A stretch of DNA of 64,000 bases from VSJD01 sp964617825 (lineage in GTDB: Bacteria > Verrucomicrobiota > Kiritimatiellia > JAAZAB01), in the NCBI GenBank assembly GCA_964617825.1, contig CAZTWL010000018.1:18257-82256 (forward strand). The letters are read 5' to 3'. This document shows positions 1 to 8,167 of the stretch, one piece after another. The notes below the pieces were generated by a model. The model saw nothing but the letters and a program-made list of their open reading frames with translations, did not search any database and was not told the DNA's origin. Made by a program: the position numbers and the translations under genes. How positions within the stretch are numbered: position 1 is the stretch's first letter; the number at the start of each line of letters is the position of its first letter.

Positions 1-557
1 AGTGCGGCCAGGATCAGGCCGGTGAGCTTGCTCAGGATGACGATGCCCCGGTTGCCCAGCGTCCGCTGAATGCGTGAGCCCATGAGGAGTATCAGGCCAA
101 GGCAGGCCACGGCAAGAAGCAAAGCCAGGCTGCCCAGGCCTTTTGCGGCAAGGCCGTTCAACTCCGCGCCCAAAACCAGCAGCGTGCCCGTTGTCGCCGG
201 GCCGACAATAATGGGAATAGCCAGCGGCACAACCGCGATGTTGTCTCGGCGCGTGTCGCCGGTCGTTGTCGTGTTTCCCTGAACCATGCTCACGGCCGAT
301 AGGAAGAGGAGCGCGCCGGCGCCGATCCGGAAGGAGTTAAGCGTGATGCCGAAGAGCGCAAATAATTGATTGCCGGCGAAGAACAAGATCAGGCACAGGA
401 CAGCCGCGGCTCCGGAAACTGCCAAGGCCAGCTTGCGGCGCTGTTTTTTGCCGTATCCCTCCGTCATGCTGAGGAACATGGAAAGCGCGAAAAAGGGCGT
501 GAATACGAAGACGAACTTTATCCACACACTCACAAATAGCGACAAGTTGCCGGTCAT
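1..557 (-). CDS. MarC family (UPF0056) membrane protein, C-terminus cut by window edge
   Basis: The reverse strand is open from an ATG at 555-557 to the window edge, giving 185 codons. The product is very hydrophobic, with a first membrane segment at about residues 8-30 and a second at about 42-63. It contains the conserved MarC stretch around PLAIPIIVGPATTG, in which a proline/glycine-rich loop enters the membrane. Family members are inner-membrane proteins with about six segments and about 200 residues; their substrate is unknown and the old link to multiple antibiotic resistance was not upheld. A purine-rich AACGAGGAC lies just before the ATG, supporting this start. A second MarC paralogue lies at 41870-42478. 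The missing C-terminus is due only to the window boundary. Confidence 0.85.
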   Translation of the reverse strand, partial: MTGNLSLFVSVWIKFVFVFTPFFALSMFLSMTEGYGKKQRRKLALAVSGAAAVLCLILFFAGNQLFALFGITLNSFRIGAGALLFLSAVSMVQGNTTTTGDTRRDNIAVVPLAIPIIVGPATTGTLLVLGAELNGLAAKGLGSLALLLAVACLGLILLMGSRIQRTLGNRGIVILSKLTGLILAA

Positions 558-601
558 TGTCCTCGTTCCTAACGCGGGTGCGGCCCACAACCTAAAGAAA
601 T

Positions 602-694
602 CAACCGCGGATCACACTGATAACACGGATGGAAAGGCAATTGTGCCCCGGGTTCATTCCAGATCGGTGTCATCCGGTTTATCCGTGGTAAAAT
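602..694. repeat. Imperfect inverted repeat of the GGATNACACGGAT type
   Basis: Two arms of 28 bases, at about 603-630 and 663-691, match each other in inverted orientation at about 20 of 28 positions. Each arm is built from GGAT/ACACGGAT-like words. The element lies between the divergent MarC and DUF72 genes, in a stretch with no convincing coding region. Motifs of this kind are scattered in many environmental bacterial genomes; calling it a dispersed repeat here is inference because only one copy is in view. Confidence 0.45.
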
Positions 695-846
695 TCTTGT
701 TTTTTTTACTGTTCACAGCACTTAAGGTACAATGCCGCAGATGGGCGCAAGATCCAAGCCTAAAAGGAATTTAACCGAGCATCTCGTTCGCCCTTGCCTG
801 GCTTGCGATGACGGGATAGTCTTTGAGGCATCGACTGCCAAAGTTT

Positions 847-1713
847 ATGAACGACGAACCCCAGGTATATTTCGGTGTCGCCGGATGGTCTTATCCGGAT
901 TGGAACGGGATTCTCTATCCTCCCGGCATGCGCGCGCAACTGCCGTACATTGCGCGTTACGTGGATTTGATGGAGATCAACAGCACGTTCTATCGGCCGC
1001 CCCAGGCGCGCAATGTGGAAACCTGGCTGAAGCAGACGGCATTCAAACTGGAATTTCGCTTTGCCGCCAAATTGCACCAGGACATAACGCATGGCGGCAA
1101 AATGGATCCGGAAATGATTGGCGCCTTTCGCGAGGGATTCAAGCCCATGACCGAGGCCGGCAAACTCCTGCATTTGCTGGCGCAATTCAAATTCGATTTC
1201 AACGCTACCCCGGAACATCGCGCGCACCTTGTCCGGATCAGCGAAGCGTTCGGTGGCATGGCCAATCTGACCCTCGAACTGCGCCATAATTCCTGGCAGT
1301 CGCCGCAAGCCCTGTCTTTTTTGGAAGCCCTGCCGGTTACGGTGGCCAACCTTGATTATCCCCTGGCGCGCAACAGTTTTAATTTAACCGCATGCCGGAT
1401 CGGCGCCAACCGCTATCTGCGCCTGCACGGACGCAATGCCGTTGCCTGGTTCGATAAAAAAGCCGGTCGCGACGAAACTTACAACTACTACTATTCGCGC
1501 GCTGAACTTGAAGGCATCCGCCAGAGGGCCGAATCCTTGCGCCATGGAAGCCGCAGCCTGGTCGTGGTGGCCAACAATCATTTCCAGGCCAAGGAAGTAA
1601 CCAATATCCTCCAGCTCAAATCCATAATGACCGGACGAAAAGTACCGGTGCCGCCGGGCCTGCTGGCCAAATACTCCGAATTGAATGACATTGCCGAGCC
1701 GCCATCGGCATGA
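847..1713 (+). CDS. DUF72 (YecE-like) protein
   Basis: A 288-residue protein opening with VYFGVAGWSYPDWNGILYP, the signature N-terminus of DUF72 proteins, which fold as a TIM barrel of unknown biochemical role. The family is usually 240-300 residues, so the gene looks complete. I prefer the ATG at 847 because the family signature begins a few residues later. An in-frame TTG at 823 would add eight residues, and no strong ribosome binding site separates the two choices. A conserved WFDKKAGRDETYNYYYS stretch near residue 205 corresponds to the family's typical R-[ND]-x-x-Y-x-Y-Y core. It stands alone upstream of queD with about 125 bases between. Confidence 0.88.
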   Translation: MNDEPQVYFGVAGWSYPDWNGILYPPGMRAQLPYIARYVDLMEINSTFYRPPQARNVETWLKQTAFKLEFRFAAKLHQDITHGGKMDPEMIGAFREGFKPMTEAGKLLHLLAQFKFDFNATPEHRAHLVRISEAFGGMANLTLELRHNSWQSPQALSFLEALPVTVANLDYPLARNSFNLTACRIGANRYLRLHGRNAVAWFDKKAGRDETYNYYYSRAELEGIRQRAESLRHGSRSLVVVANNHFQAKEVTNILQLKSIMTGRKVPVPPGLLAKYSELNDIAEPPSA

Positions 1714-1837
1714 TACGCTCTTTTTCCAGTCGTCCAGCTCCGTCGGGGCGCTCGATAAAGTTGTCCGTCAGCTGCCGGACCCGATTCAAAGTGGTTTGGT
1801 TTTTTCACGTTGGCGAAAATCCATATCTGGGGTTGTT

Positions 1838-2212
1838 ATGTTCGAAATCAGCGTCAAAACTCATTTTTCCGGCGCCCATTTCCTGAAGGGCTATGACGGG
1901 GTCTGCGCCAACTTGCATGGCCATAACTGGGAAGTGGAAGTGTTTTTGCGCGGCGCCAAAACCGATTCCGTGGGGATGCTGGTGGATTTTAAAAGGGTCA
2001 AGGCCGCCATTCATGAAGCCATCGATCCGTTGGATCACCGGGAATTGAACCGGCTGGCCATGTTTGCCCATGAAAATCCGTCATCGGAAAACCTGGCCCG
2101 TTATCTTTTTGGCGCCCTGTCGAAGCAACTGAACAGCCGGAGCGTCAAAATCCAGCGGGTTTCGGTCAGCGAATCACCCGGGACATCCGCGGCCTATTGG
2201 GAAACCAAGTGA
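1838..2212 (+). CDS. queD: 6-carboxy-5,6,7,8-tetrahydropterin synthase (QueD)
   Basis: A 124-residue member of the 6-pyruvoyl-tetrahydropterin synthase fold, of normal length for QueD. The zinc ligands are visible as His14, His27 and His29 (in LHGHNWEVEV) and the catalytic cysteine as Cys23. QueD converts 7,8-dihydroneopterin triphosphate to 6-carboxytetrahydropterin, the second step in making the 7-deazaguanine of queuosine tRNA. An in-frame extension to 1685 would overlap the DUF72 gene and lacks family similarity, so the ATG at 1838 is chosen. The stop codon abuts the ATG of queE, indicating co-transcription and translational coupling. The other pathway genes (queC, queF, folE) are not in the window. 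Confidence 0.93.
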   Translation: MFEISVKTHFSGAHFLKGYDGVCANLHGHNWEVEVFLRGAKTDSVGMLVDFKRVKAAIHEAIDPLDHRELNRLAMFAHENPSSENLARYLFGALSKQLNSRSVKIQRVSVSESPGTSAAYWETK

Positions 2213-2854
2213 ATGGAACCTTGCCTGCAGGTCAGCGAAACGTTCGTTTCCATCCAGGGTGAATCCACTTTTGCCGGCCGGCCCTGTTTTTTCATCCGCT
2301 TGACCGGCTGTAACCTACGTTGCGCCTACTGTGACACGACTTATGCCTTTAGCGGCGGGACGCCGCGGACCATTCCGCAACTGGTGGAAGCGTTCCGCGC
2401 CAGCGGCGTGGCGCTGGTGGAAGTCACCGGGGGCGAACCTCTAATCCAGGACGGCACGCCGGACTTGCTTAAGGCCTTGCAGACGGCGCTTCCGGATGCC
2501 GTGGTGCTGTTGGAAACCAACGGCAGCAAGGATATATCGGTTGTCCCGCCGGGAGTGGTTGCCATTGTGGATGTAAAATGTCCGGCCAGCGGGGTCGCGG
2601 CTGCCATAGATTGGAAAAATCTGGAACGTCTTCGGCCGCAGGATGAGGTCAAATTTGTGATTAGTGACCGCGCCGATTTTGATTGGGCGGCGCAGATTGT
2701 GCGCGATCATTCCCTGGCGTCAAAATGTCATGCCGTCTTGTTCAGTCCCGTCCTTGGCCGTGTGACTCCCGCCGTCCTGGCGGAATGGTTGCTGGTCTCG
2801 CGAGTCAACGCGCGGCTCAACCTGCAACTGCACAAGGTGATGGGAATGCGCTGA
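2213..2854 (+). CDS. queE: 7-carboxy-7-deazaguanine synthase (QueE)
   Basis: A 213-residue radical SAM enzyme. Cys33, Cys37 and Cys40 form the CxxxCxxC cluster motif within TGCNLRCAYCDTTYAF, preceded by the QueE hallmark SIQGES at residues 13-18. The glycine-rich VTGGEPLIQ that contacts SAM follows at about residue 74. QueE rearranges 6-carboxytetrahydropterin, the QueD product, into 7-carboxy-7-deazaguanine, so the immediate queD-queE junction (TGA followed directly by ATG) makes biochemical sense. The C-terminus (LNLQLHKVMGMR) resembles the QVHKxxG ending of the family. It converges with the Ser/Thr kinase gene 34 bases downstream. Confidence 0.93.
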   Translation: MEPCLQVSETFVSIQGESTFAGRPCFFIRLTGCNLRCAYCDTTYAFSGGTPRTIPQLVEAFRASGVALVEVTGGEPLIQDGTPDLLKALQTALPDAVVLLETNGSKDISVVPPGVVAIVDVKCPASGVAAAIDWKNLERLRPQDEVKFVISDRADFDWAAQIVRDHSLASKCHAVLFSPVLGRVTPAVLAEWLLVSRVNARLNLQLHKVMGMR

Positions 2855-2888
2855 CAAATTGGCCGGGGATAATCGACAAGCGCGGGAG

Positions 2889-5501
2889 TCAATCCCGGCG
2901 CCATTTCGATTTAAAAGGCCGCTGGCCAGGGGGCAGCGAGCGGGTTGCGTAATCGAGCGCTTTGATAATGGGGAAATTTTCCCGAGCGGTTTCCGTCTGG
3001 GCGTAGTTTCGATGGAAATCGATTAACGCTTCATTGATTCTCGTCAGGATATAGGTTGAATATTCTTTCCGGCGAATAGCGTCTGCCACGGCCTGTATGT
3101 TGGAAGTGTCTTCCGTTACCTCGGCCATTTTGATGAGATTAAGCAGCGCCTTATATGCCTGTCTTTCTTTGGGATCCATGGTGTTGATGGAAGTAGTTTT
3201 GTTTGACCCTGCGGAAGCAATGCCGGCGGTTTTTATGGCGGTCGTCGGAATGGCTGCCGCCGACTTAACCTGCAGATTGGTTGACGTCTCGGTTGCCGGC
3301 CTCGACCTTGTCGGCGCTTGCCGGATAAGGGCCTCGCCCAGCGGACCTCCGGCGGCAAATTCCTTTTCGGCTGCCGCCCAGTCGTTCGCGCAGCGCGCCA
3401 GGACAAGTCCGCGCTTCAGTTTTGTCGCCGGCTCGGAATTGTCGCCCAGGCGTTTCAACTTTTCCCCGGCGCTTAATTCGCTAATCGAAAAATCACGACC
3501 AACATAGCCCGCGCTGACCTGACGCTGCGCATTGATTTTTTCTCCGGCGATGCCGTTGACCATGATTGTTTCCGAGCGGCCACCCTTGAATTCCACCATC
3601 ACGTTTTTGCCCCGGTTGCCTTCAAAAGACTTGGCCACCTGTTCCGGCCAGCCGGCAGCCTGTTGGGCCAGGTTGCCAAGTGCGCCGACCTCGTTTGTGA
3701 CGGTGAACAAATCGGCTTCGTTCCGGGCTGCTTCTAGCCGTTGGGTCAATGCCGTGGTATTGCCTTTGAGCAGGTCGTCCGCCAGCGCATCCGCCAGGGC
3801 GGACAGTTTCGCTTTGGTTGCGGCGGCCTTCAAGGTCCGGGTTTGTTCCATTGCCTGTTGCCGGGCCTTGACCTCGTTGGCCAAGGCTGTCCGGACGGAT
3901 TTCATTTCCGCCGTGTCCGGGGCCGGGTCCATCGCGATCCGCTGGAGCGCGCCTGCAAAATTACTTTGGGCAATCTGGGCCTGGACATCGGCTCTTAAAG
4001 CCATGATCGCCTTGCCGAGCGCCGATCGCTTATGGAAACGCTCCATACGCGCGATATCCTCGCCGATTTTGTTCTCGAACTCCGTTCCTTTGCACTCATC
4101 GGCCAGGGCGAGCAGTAATTTCCGCGCATTCACAAAATCGTCCGGGTGTTCGCGGGCGTACAGCAGCGCCTCACGGTATCTTGTCGCGAGCATGGCCGGG
4201 GACTTATCCGCGGCCGGAGTCGAAGAAAGCGCCGGAAGCGCAACCGGCGCGGATGTGGCTGTGGAAATGGCTGGGACTGTGGCGACAGGACCGATGGCGA
4301 TCGTGGACACCGCGCCGGTGGAGGCGGCCGCTGGGGACGTGCGCCATGATCCCCGCGCCAGGAGCGTTAGCCCGATTCCCACGAAGATTCCCAGCAGGGC
4401 GCCCGCGGCCCATTTGATTGCCTGGCCGTTCGACTTGCCGCTTGTTTGCGTTTTTAATTCAATGGGGGCGGGTTGGGGACGGCGCGGCGCCCTTTCGCCA
4501 ATCAAACGCAGCAAAACGGATTCGCCGGGATGTAACGCATCCTTTGTCGGTCGTTCACCGGCAAGAACGCGGGCGATATCCGCCCGCAATGCCGCGTAGT
4601 CCGCGTGGCGGTCATTGCGGTTTTTGGCCAGCATGATCTCCAGCAGGATGATGCAGGCTTCCGAGATTTCCGGGCGCTCGATGCGCGGGTCCGGCAAAGA
4701 TTCGCTGACCTGCTTTTTCAGGGTCTCCATCAAGCTGCTGCCGGCGAAGGGCAGCTTGCCGGTGAGCAGGTGATATAAGGTGGTGCCCAGGGAATATATG
4801 TCGGACCGGCAATCCAGGTCCAGGCAATTATCGATTTGTTCCGGGCTCATGTAGTTGGGAGAGCCGATAATATCCCCGGACATGGTCAGTTCCGTGGCAT
4901 CGTCCAGGCACTTGGCCAGGCCAAAATCGGTCAGCTTGGCTTCGCCGCTGGAGGCCAGCAGGATATTGGCCGGCTTAATATCCCGGTGCAGCAGGCGATG
5001 CTCGCGCCAGGCGTAATCCAGGGCCCCGGCCAGTTTATCGATCAGCTTCAGGGCGTCGGTTTCCGCCATGGGCCCGTTGCGCTGCAAACTTTGTTCCAGC
5101 GAGTCTCCGGGTATATAGCTCATGGCCAAATACAAGATGCCGTCGTCCTCGCCCGTTTCATGGGCCATGACAATATTGGGATGATCAAGGCGTGCCAGGA
5201 GTTGAACTTCCTTGAAAAAACGCTGGACACGCGCTTTCTGGCCTCTGAGGCTGGCGGGCAGGATTTTCAGGGCGACGTCGCGGCCCATTGAAGTCTGGCG
5301 GGCCAGGTACACTTCACCCATGCCGCCCTTGCCGAGAAGTTTTTGGATTCGGAACTGGCCGATTGTTACGCCCGGGCCGGGTCCTTTGCGGGGCACGGTC
5401 AGCGTCTTGCTGCATTGGGGGCATAGAACCTGAGTTCCGGCGGCCGTGGACGCGGTTTCCTGTTCCGCCTTGCATTCCGGGCATGCAAAGGTGATCAGCA
5501 T
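2889..5501 (-). CDS. Hanks-type Ser/Thr protein kinase with zinc ribbon and C-terminal extracytoplasmic region
   Basis: An 870-residue protein. Residues 7-30 carry a CPEC...CPQC zinc-ribbon-like motif. The kinase domain spans about 50-320, with the glycine loop GKGGMGEVYLA, Lys79, the catalytic HRDIKPAN (Asp174) and DFGLAK (Asp192), so it should be active. A single membrane segment lies at about 364-383, followed by a Ser/Thr/Ala-rich linker and a long helical region of unknown fold. The topology implies a cytoplasmic kinase with an outer sensor. The start at 5501 has GAGG five bases upstream; a longer start would run into thiD. It is the last gene of an operon behind the ThiD-like kinase, seven bases apart. 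The target is unknown. Such kinases are abundant in PVC bacteria. Confidence 0.92.
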   Translation of the reverse strand: MLITFACPECKAEQETASTAAGTQVLCPQCSKTLTVPRKGPGPGVTIGQFRIQKLLGKGGMGEVYLARQTSMGRDVALKILPASLRGQKARVQRFFKEVQLLARLDHPNIVMAHETGEDDGILYLAMSYIPGDSLEQSLQRNGPMAETDALKLIDKLAGALDYAWREHRLLHRDIKPANILLASSGEAKLTDFGLAKCLDDATELTMSGDIIGSPNYMSPEQIDNCLDLDCRSDIYSLGTTLYHLLTGKLPFAGSSLMETLKKQVSESLPDPRIERPEISEACIILLEIMLAKNRNDRHADYAALRADIARVLAGERPTKDALHPGESVLLRLIGERAPRRPQPAPIELKTQTSGKSNGQAIKWAAGALLGIFVGIGLTLLARGSWRTSPAAASTGAVSTIAIGPVATVPAISTATSAPVALPALSSTPAADKSPAMLATRYREALLYAREHPDDFVNARKLLLALADECKGTEFENKIGEDIARMERFHKRSALGKAIMALRADVQAQIAQSNFAGALQRIAMDPAPDTAEMKSVRTALANEVKARQQAMEQTRTLKAAATKAKLSALADALADDLLKGNTTALTQRLEAARNEADLFTVTNEVGALGNLAQQAAGWPEQVAKSFEGNRGKNVMVEFKGGRSETIMVNGIAGEKINAQRQVSAGYVGRDFSISELSAGEKLKRLGDNSEPATKLKRGLVLARCANDWAAAEKEFAAGGPLGEALIRQAPTRSRPATETSTNLQVKSAAAIPTTAIKTAGIASAGSNKTTSINTMDPKERQAYKALLNLIKMAEVTEDTSNIQAVADAIRRKEYSTYILTRINEALIDFHRNYAQTETARENFPIIKALDYATRSLPPGQRPFKSKWRRD

Positions 5502-5508
5502 ATAGGCC

Positions 5509-6405
5509 TCATTTCTGCCGGCTGAGAACCCCATGGACATAACGCTTGGCGCCCCGGACTGCCGCGGGCAAATCGGCGCCAAGGGCCAGGTGCGCGGTGA
5601 GCGCCGCCGAAAACATGCAGCCCGTCCCGTGCGTGGCTACCTTAAGGCGGGCGGAGCGAAACCGGTAAATTTGTCCGGAATGGTAGAGCACATCGGTCAC
5701 TGTTTGGCCCGGCAAGTGGCCGCCTTTGACGACACAAGCCGCACGATACCGCGCGCCGATTGCCCGTGCGGCCGCTTCCATCGCCGGCAAACTTTCGATG
5801 GCTTGGCCGTACAATTCCTCGGCTTCCGGCAGATTGGGGGTAATGACGTCGGCCAGGGGCAAAAGCCGGTTGCAGAGAGCGTTGACGGCGTCCCGGCGCA
5901 GCAGCCGCGCGCCGGAGGTGGCAATCATAACCGGATCGACAACGAGCCATGGAATATGCCGGCGTTGGATTGTCCGGGCCACGGCCGCGATAATTGCGGC
6001 CGAATACAACATGCCGGTCTTGGCGGCCGCCACGTCAAATCCGGCGCACACGGTTTCGATCTGGAGCGTTACCATGGCCGGAGTTGCGGCGAGGATGCCG
6101 CGCACTTCGGCCGGATTCTGGGCGGTCAGACAGGTGATCGCCGAGGTGCCGAAGGCGCCGAGGGCGGTGAACGCTTTCAAGTCAGCCTGGATGCCGGCGC
6201 CGCCGCCGCTGTCGGATCCGGCAATGGTCATGACTACAGGGGTGGGGGGCCTTCTTTTTTGCGACGGTTGCAGCAGCGATGATCGAAGCGCAAGGCGGCT
6301 CGGCGAGAAGTCTTGCCCTGCCAGAACAGAATGATCCTTAGCGGTAGGGCGGAGCCTCCGGCTGAGCCGGGAGCGTTGTCCAGCAACTGCTTTGTTTTTA
6401 CTCAT
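5509..6405 (-). CDS. thiD: Hydroxymethylpyrimidine/phosphomethylpyrimidine kinase family (ThiD-like) with N-terminal extension
   Basis: Ribokinase-fold kinase. Family motifs are TIAGSDSGGGAGIQADLK, KTGML, DPVMIATSG, TPNLPEAEEL, VKGGH and the anion-hole HGTGCMFSAAL near the C-terminus. ThiD phosphorylates hydroxymethylpyrimidine and its monophosphate for thiamine synthesis; some members act on pyridoxal instead. The chosen start (6403-6405) has GGGAG six bases upstream and overlaps the stop of the upstream membrane-protein gene, but it leaves about 58 Arg/Ser-rich residues before the normal ThiD start. The methionine of MTIAGSDS would match family length but has no ribosome binding site. The core (about 240 residues) is intact. 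No other thiamine gene is nearby. Confidence 0.85.
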   Translation of the reverse strand: MSKNKAVAGQRSRLSRRLRPTAKDHSVLAGQDFSPSRLALRSSLLQPSQKRRPPTPVVMTIAGSDSGGGAGIQADLKAFTALGAFGTSAITCLTAQNPAEVRGILAATPAMVTLQIETVCAGFDVAAAKTGMLYSAAIIAAVARTIQRRHIPWLVVDPVMIATSGARLLRRDAVNALCNRLLPLADVITPNLPEAEELYGQAIESLPAMEAAARAIGARYRAACVVKGGHLPGQTVTDVLYHSGQIYRFRSARLKVATHGTGCMFSAALTAHLALGADLPAAVRGAKRYVHGVLSRQK

Positions 6406-6748
6406 CATCGTCTCCCGAGTCTTCTTTGCCATCATCCGCGGACTGGAATATCTTCCACAAGGCCGCCGCGCCGGCATAGCCAAAAGTGGCCAGGCATCCG
6501 TATAAAAACATTTTCAACAATTCGCCGGGCGGCCCGATCCCGGCGAGCGCATTGGCGCCCGACGGGGCTTCCGGGCCGTAATACATCAGCACCAGCACGA
6601 TGGCGATGGAAGGCACCGGCACCACGACGGCAAGCACAAATTTCATGTAGGCGGGAATGGGGGCCAGCTGAATCAGCCGCACCAGCCCGGCCGTGGCAAC
6701 TATGCCGACAATAAAGGACGTTCCAAATTTGACCATGTGCGCGTTCAT
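6398..6748 (-). CDS. Small membrane protein of unknown function
   Basis: A 116-residue protein with about three hydrophobic segments (about 8-26, 35-58, 78-98) and a very acidic tail ending in DSGDDDE. I do not recognise the family. Its stop codon overlaps the start region of the ThiD-like gene, and the kinase gene follows that, so the three genes probably form one transcript. No clear ribosome binding site precedes either candidate start (Met1, or Met5 at 6736). The composition is in keeping with a real gene, and the operon position supports that it is expressed. Confidence 0.6.
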   Translation of the reverse strand: MNAHMVKFGTSFIVGIVATAGLVRLIQLAPIPAYMKFVLAVVVPVPSIAIVLVLMYYGPEAPSGANALAGIGPPGELLKMFLYGCLATFGYAGAAALWKIFQSADDGKEDSGDDDE

Positions 6749-6930
6749 TAATCAATATGGAATTTGGCCGGCATTAACCTTCGCCCTCGTTCGCTCCCTT
6801 GGGAAAGCGAGTATTGTTTTGGACACTACTGATGCTGGCAAACTACCAAAAAAGGTTGTGGGTTCCAAAGCAAATCTTGAATCCTGCCGTCGGCAATGGT
6901 ACATCTGAAGGCTACTGAAAGGAGTTTGGA

Positions 6931-8154
6931 ATGAATTTGCAGACATTATTTGCCGAACGGATTGGCGGGGCCGCCTTCGGCCTCTCGAATGAAATATACA
7001 AGTTCGAAAAAATCAAGCGCGCCAAGGCCGCGGCCCGCCAGGCGCATCCCGGCGTGGAATTGCTGGATTTTGGCGTGGGCGAGCCGGACCAGATGGCGCC
7101 CGCAGCCATCCGCCGCGCGCTGAAGAAAGCCGTGGACGATCCGGCCAACCGCGGCTATGCGGACAACGGTATCCAGGCCTTCAAAGTGGCGGCGACCAAG
7201 TACATGGCGGATTTTTTTGGCGTTATCGCTCTGAATCCGGATACGGAAATCAATCATAGCATCGGCTCGAAGCCGGCCTTGGCCATGTTGCCGCTTTGTT
7301 TCATCAATCCCGGCGATGTGGCGCTGGTGACCGTGCCGGGCTATCCGGTCCTGGCCACGCACACGAAATATCTGGGCGGCCAGGTGGTCAAGGTGCCTTT
7401 GCTGAAAAAGAACGGGTTCTATCCGGACCTCGATGCGCTGGACGCCTCCGCGGTGCAGCGCGCCAAGTTATTTTATGTCAATTACCCGAACAATCCCACC
7501 GGCGCGGCGCCGTCGGAGGAATTTTTCGATCGTTTGATTGCGTTTGCCCAGAGCCATAATATCCTGATCGTGCAGGATGCCGCCTATGCCACGCTGGTCT
7601 ATGGGCGCAAGCCGCTTTCAATCCTCAGCCGGCCGGGCGGCAAGGAAGTTGCCGTGGAATTACATTCCATGAGCAAGAGTTATAACATGACCGGCTGGCG
7701 GCTGGGCTTCGTGGCCGGGGCGGCCCGGGTTGTCCAGGCCTATGCCGAGGTCAAGGACAATATGGATTCGGGCCAGTTCAAGGCCATCCAGCTGGCAGCC
7801 TGCGCGGGGATTGCCGACCGCAAGCTGGCGGATCGGATCAACCGGCATTACCGGCGCCGGCTGCGCAAGATGGTGAAGTGCCTGAGTGATGCAGGTTTTG
7901 CGGCGCGGATGCCGGGAGGCACTTTTTACCTGTATGTGCCGGCGCCCAGCGGCGCGGGAACGATCAACTTTGCCACGGCGCAGGATGCCTCCCAGTTCCT
8001 GATCCGGGAGCAACTGATTTCCACCGTGCCGTGGGATGATGCCGGCGCGTTTCTCAGGTTTTCAGCCACCTTCGAATCGGCCGGCGACAAGGATGATGAC
8101 CGCGTCGTGGCCGAACTGGGCGCGCGTTTGGCCAAGGCGCAATTGCGCTTCTAA
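6931..8154 (+). CDS. dapL: LL-diaminopimelate aminotransferase
   Basis: A 407-residue class I/II PLP aminotransferase. The N-terminal LFAERIGGAAFG..YKFEKIKRAK, the FGVGEPDQMAP stretch and GYADNGI are characteristic of DapL. The PLP lysine is Lys249 in SMSKSYNMTGWRLGF. DapL turns tetrahydrodipicolinate directly into LL-diaminopimelate using glutamate, giving a one-step route to cell-wall DAP and lysine; this pathway is typical of Chlamydiae, Verrucomicrobia and relatives. The ATG at 6931 has a strong AAAGGAG seven bases upstream. The dehydrogenase gene follows 13 bases after the stop. No other dap genes are in view. Confidence 0.9.
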   Translation: MNLQTLFAERIGGAAFGLSNEIYKFEKIKRAKAAARQAHPGVELLDFGVGEPDQMAPAAIRRALKKAVDDPANRGYADNGIQAFKVAATKYMADFFGVIALNPDTEINHSIGSKPALAMLPLCFINPGDVALVTVPGYPVLATHTKYLGGQVVKVPLLKKNGFYPDLDALDASAVQRAKLFYVNYPNNPTGAAPSEEFFDRLIAFAQSHNILIVQDAAYATLVYGRKPLSILSRPGGKEVAVELHSMSKSYNMTGWRLGFVAGAARVVQAYAEVKDNMDSGQFKAIQLAACAGIADRKLADRINRHYRRRLRKMVKCLSDAGFAARMPGGTFYLYVPAPSGAGTINFATAQDASQFLIREQLISTVPWDDAGAFLRFSATFESAGDKDDDRVVAELGARLAKAQLRF

Positions 8155-8167
8155 ATTGGATGTTGTC

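Noticed and set aside
3532..4599. A 355-residue open frame on the plus strand
   Set aside because: Antisense to the Ser/Thr kinase gene; Ala/Ser/Arg-rich with no motif.
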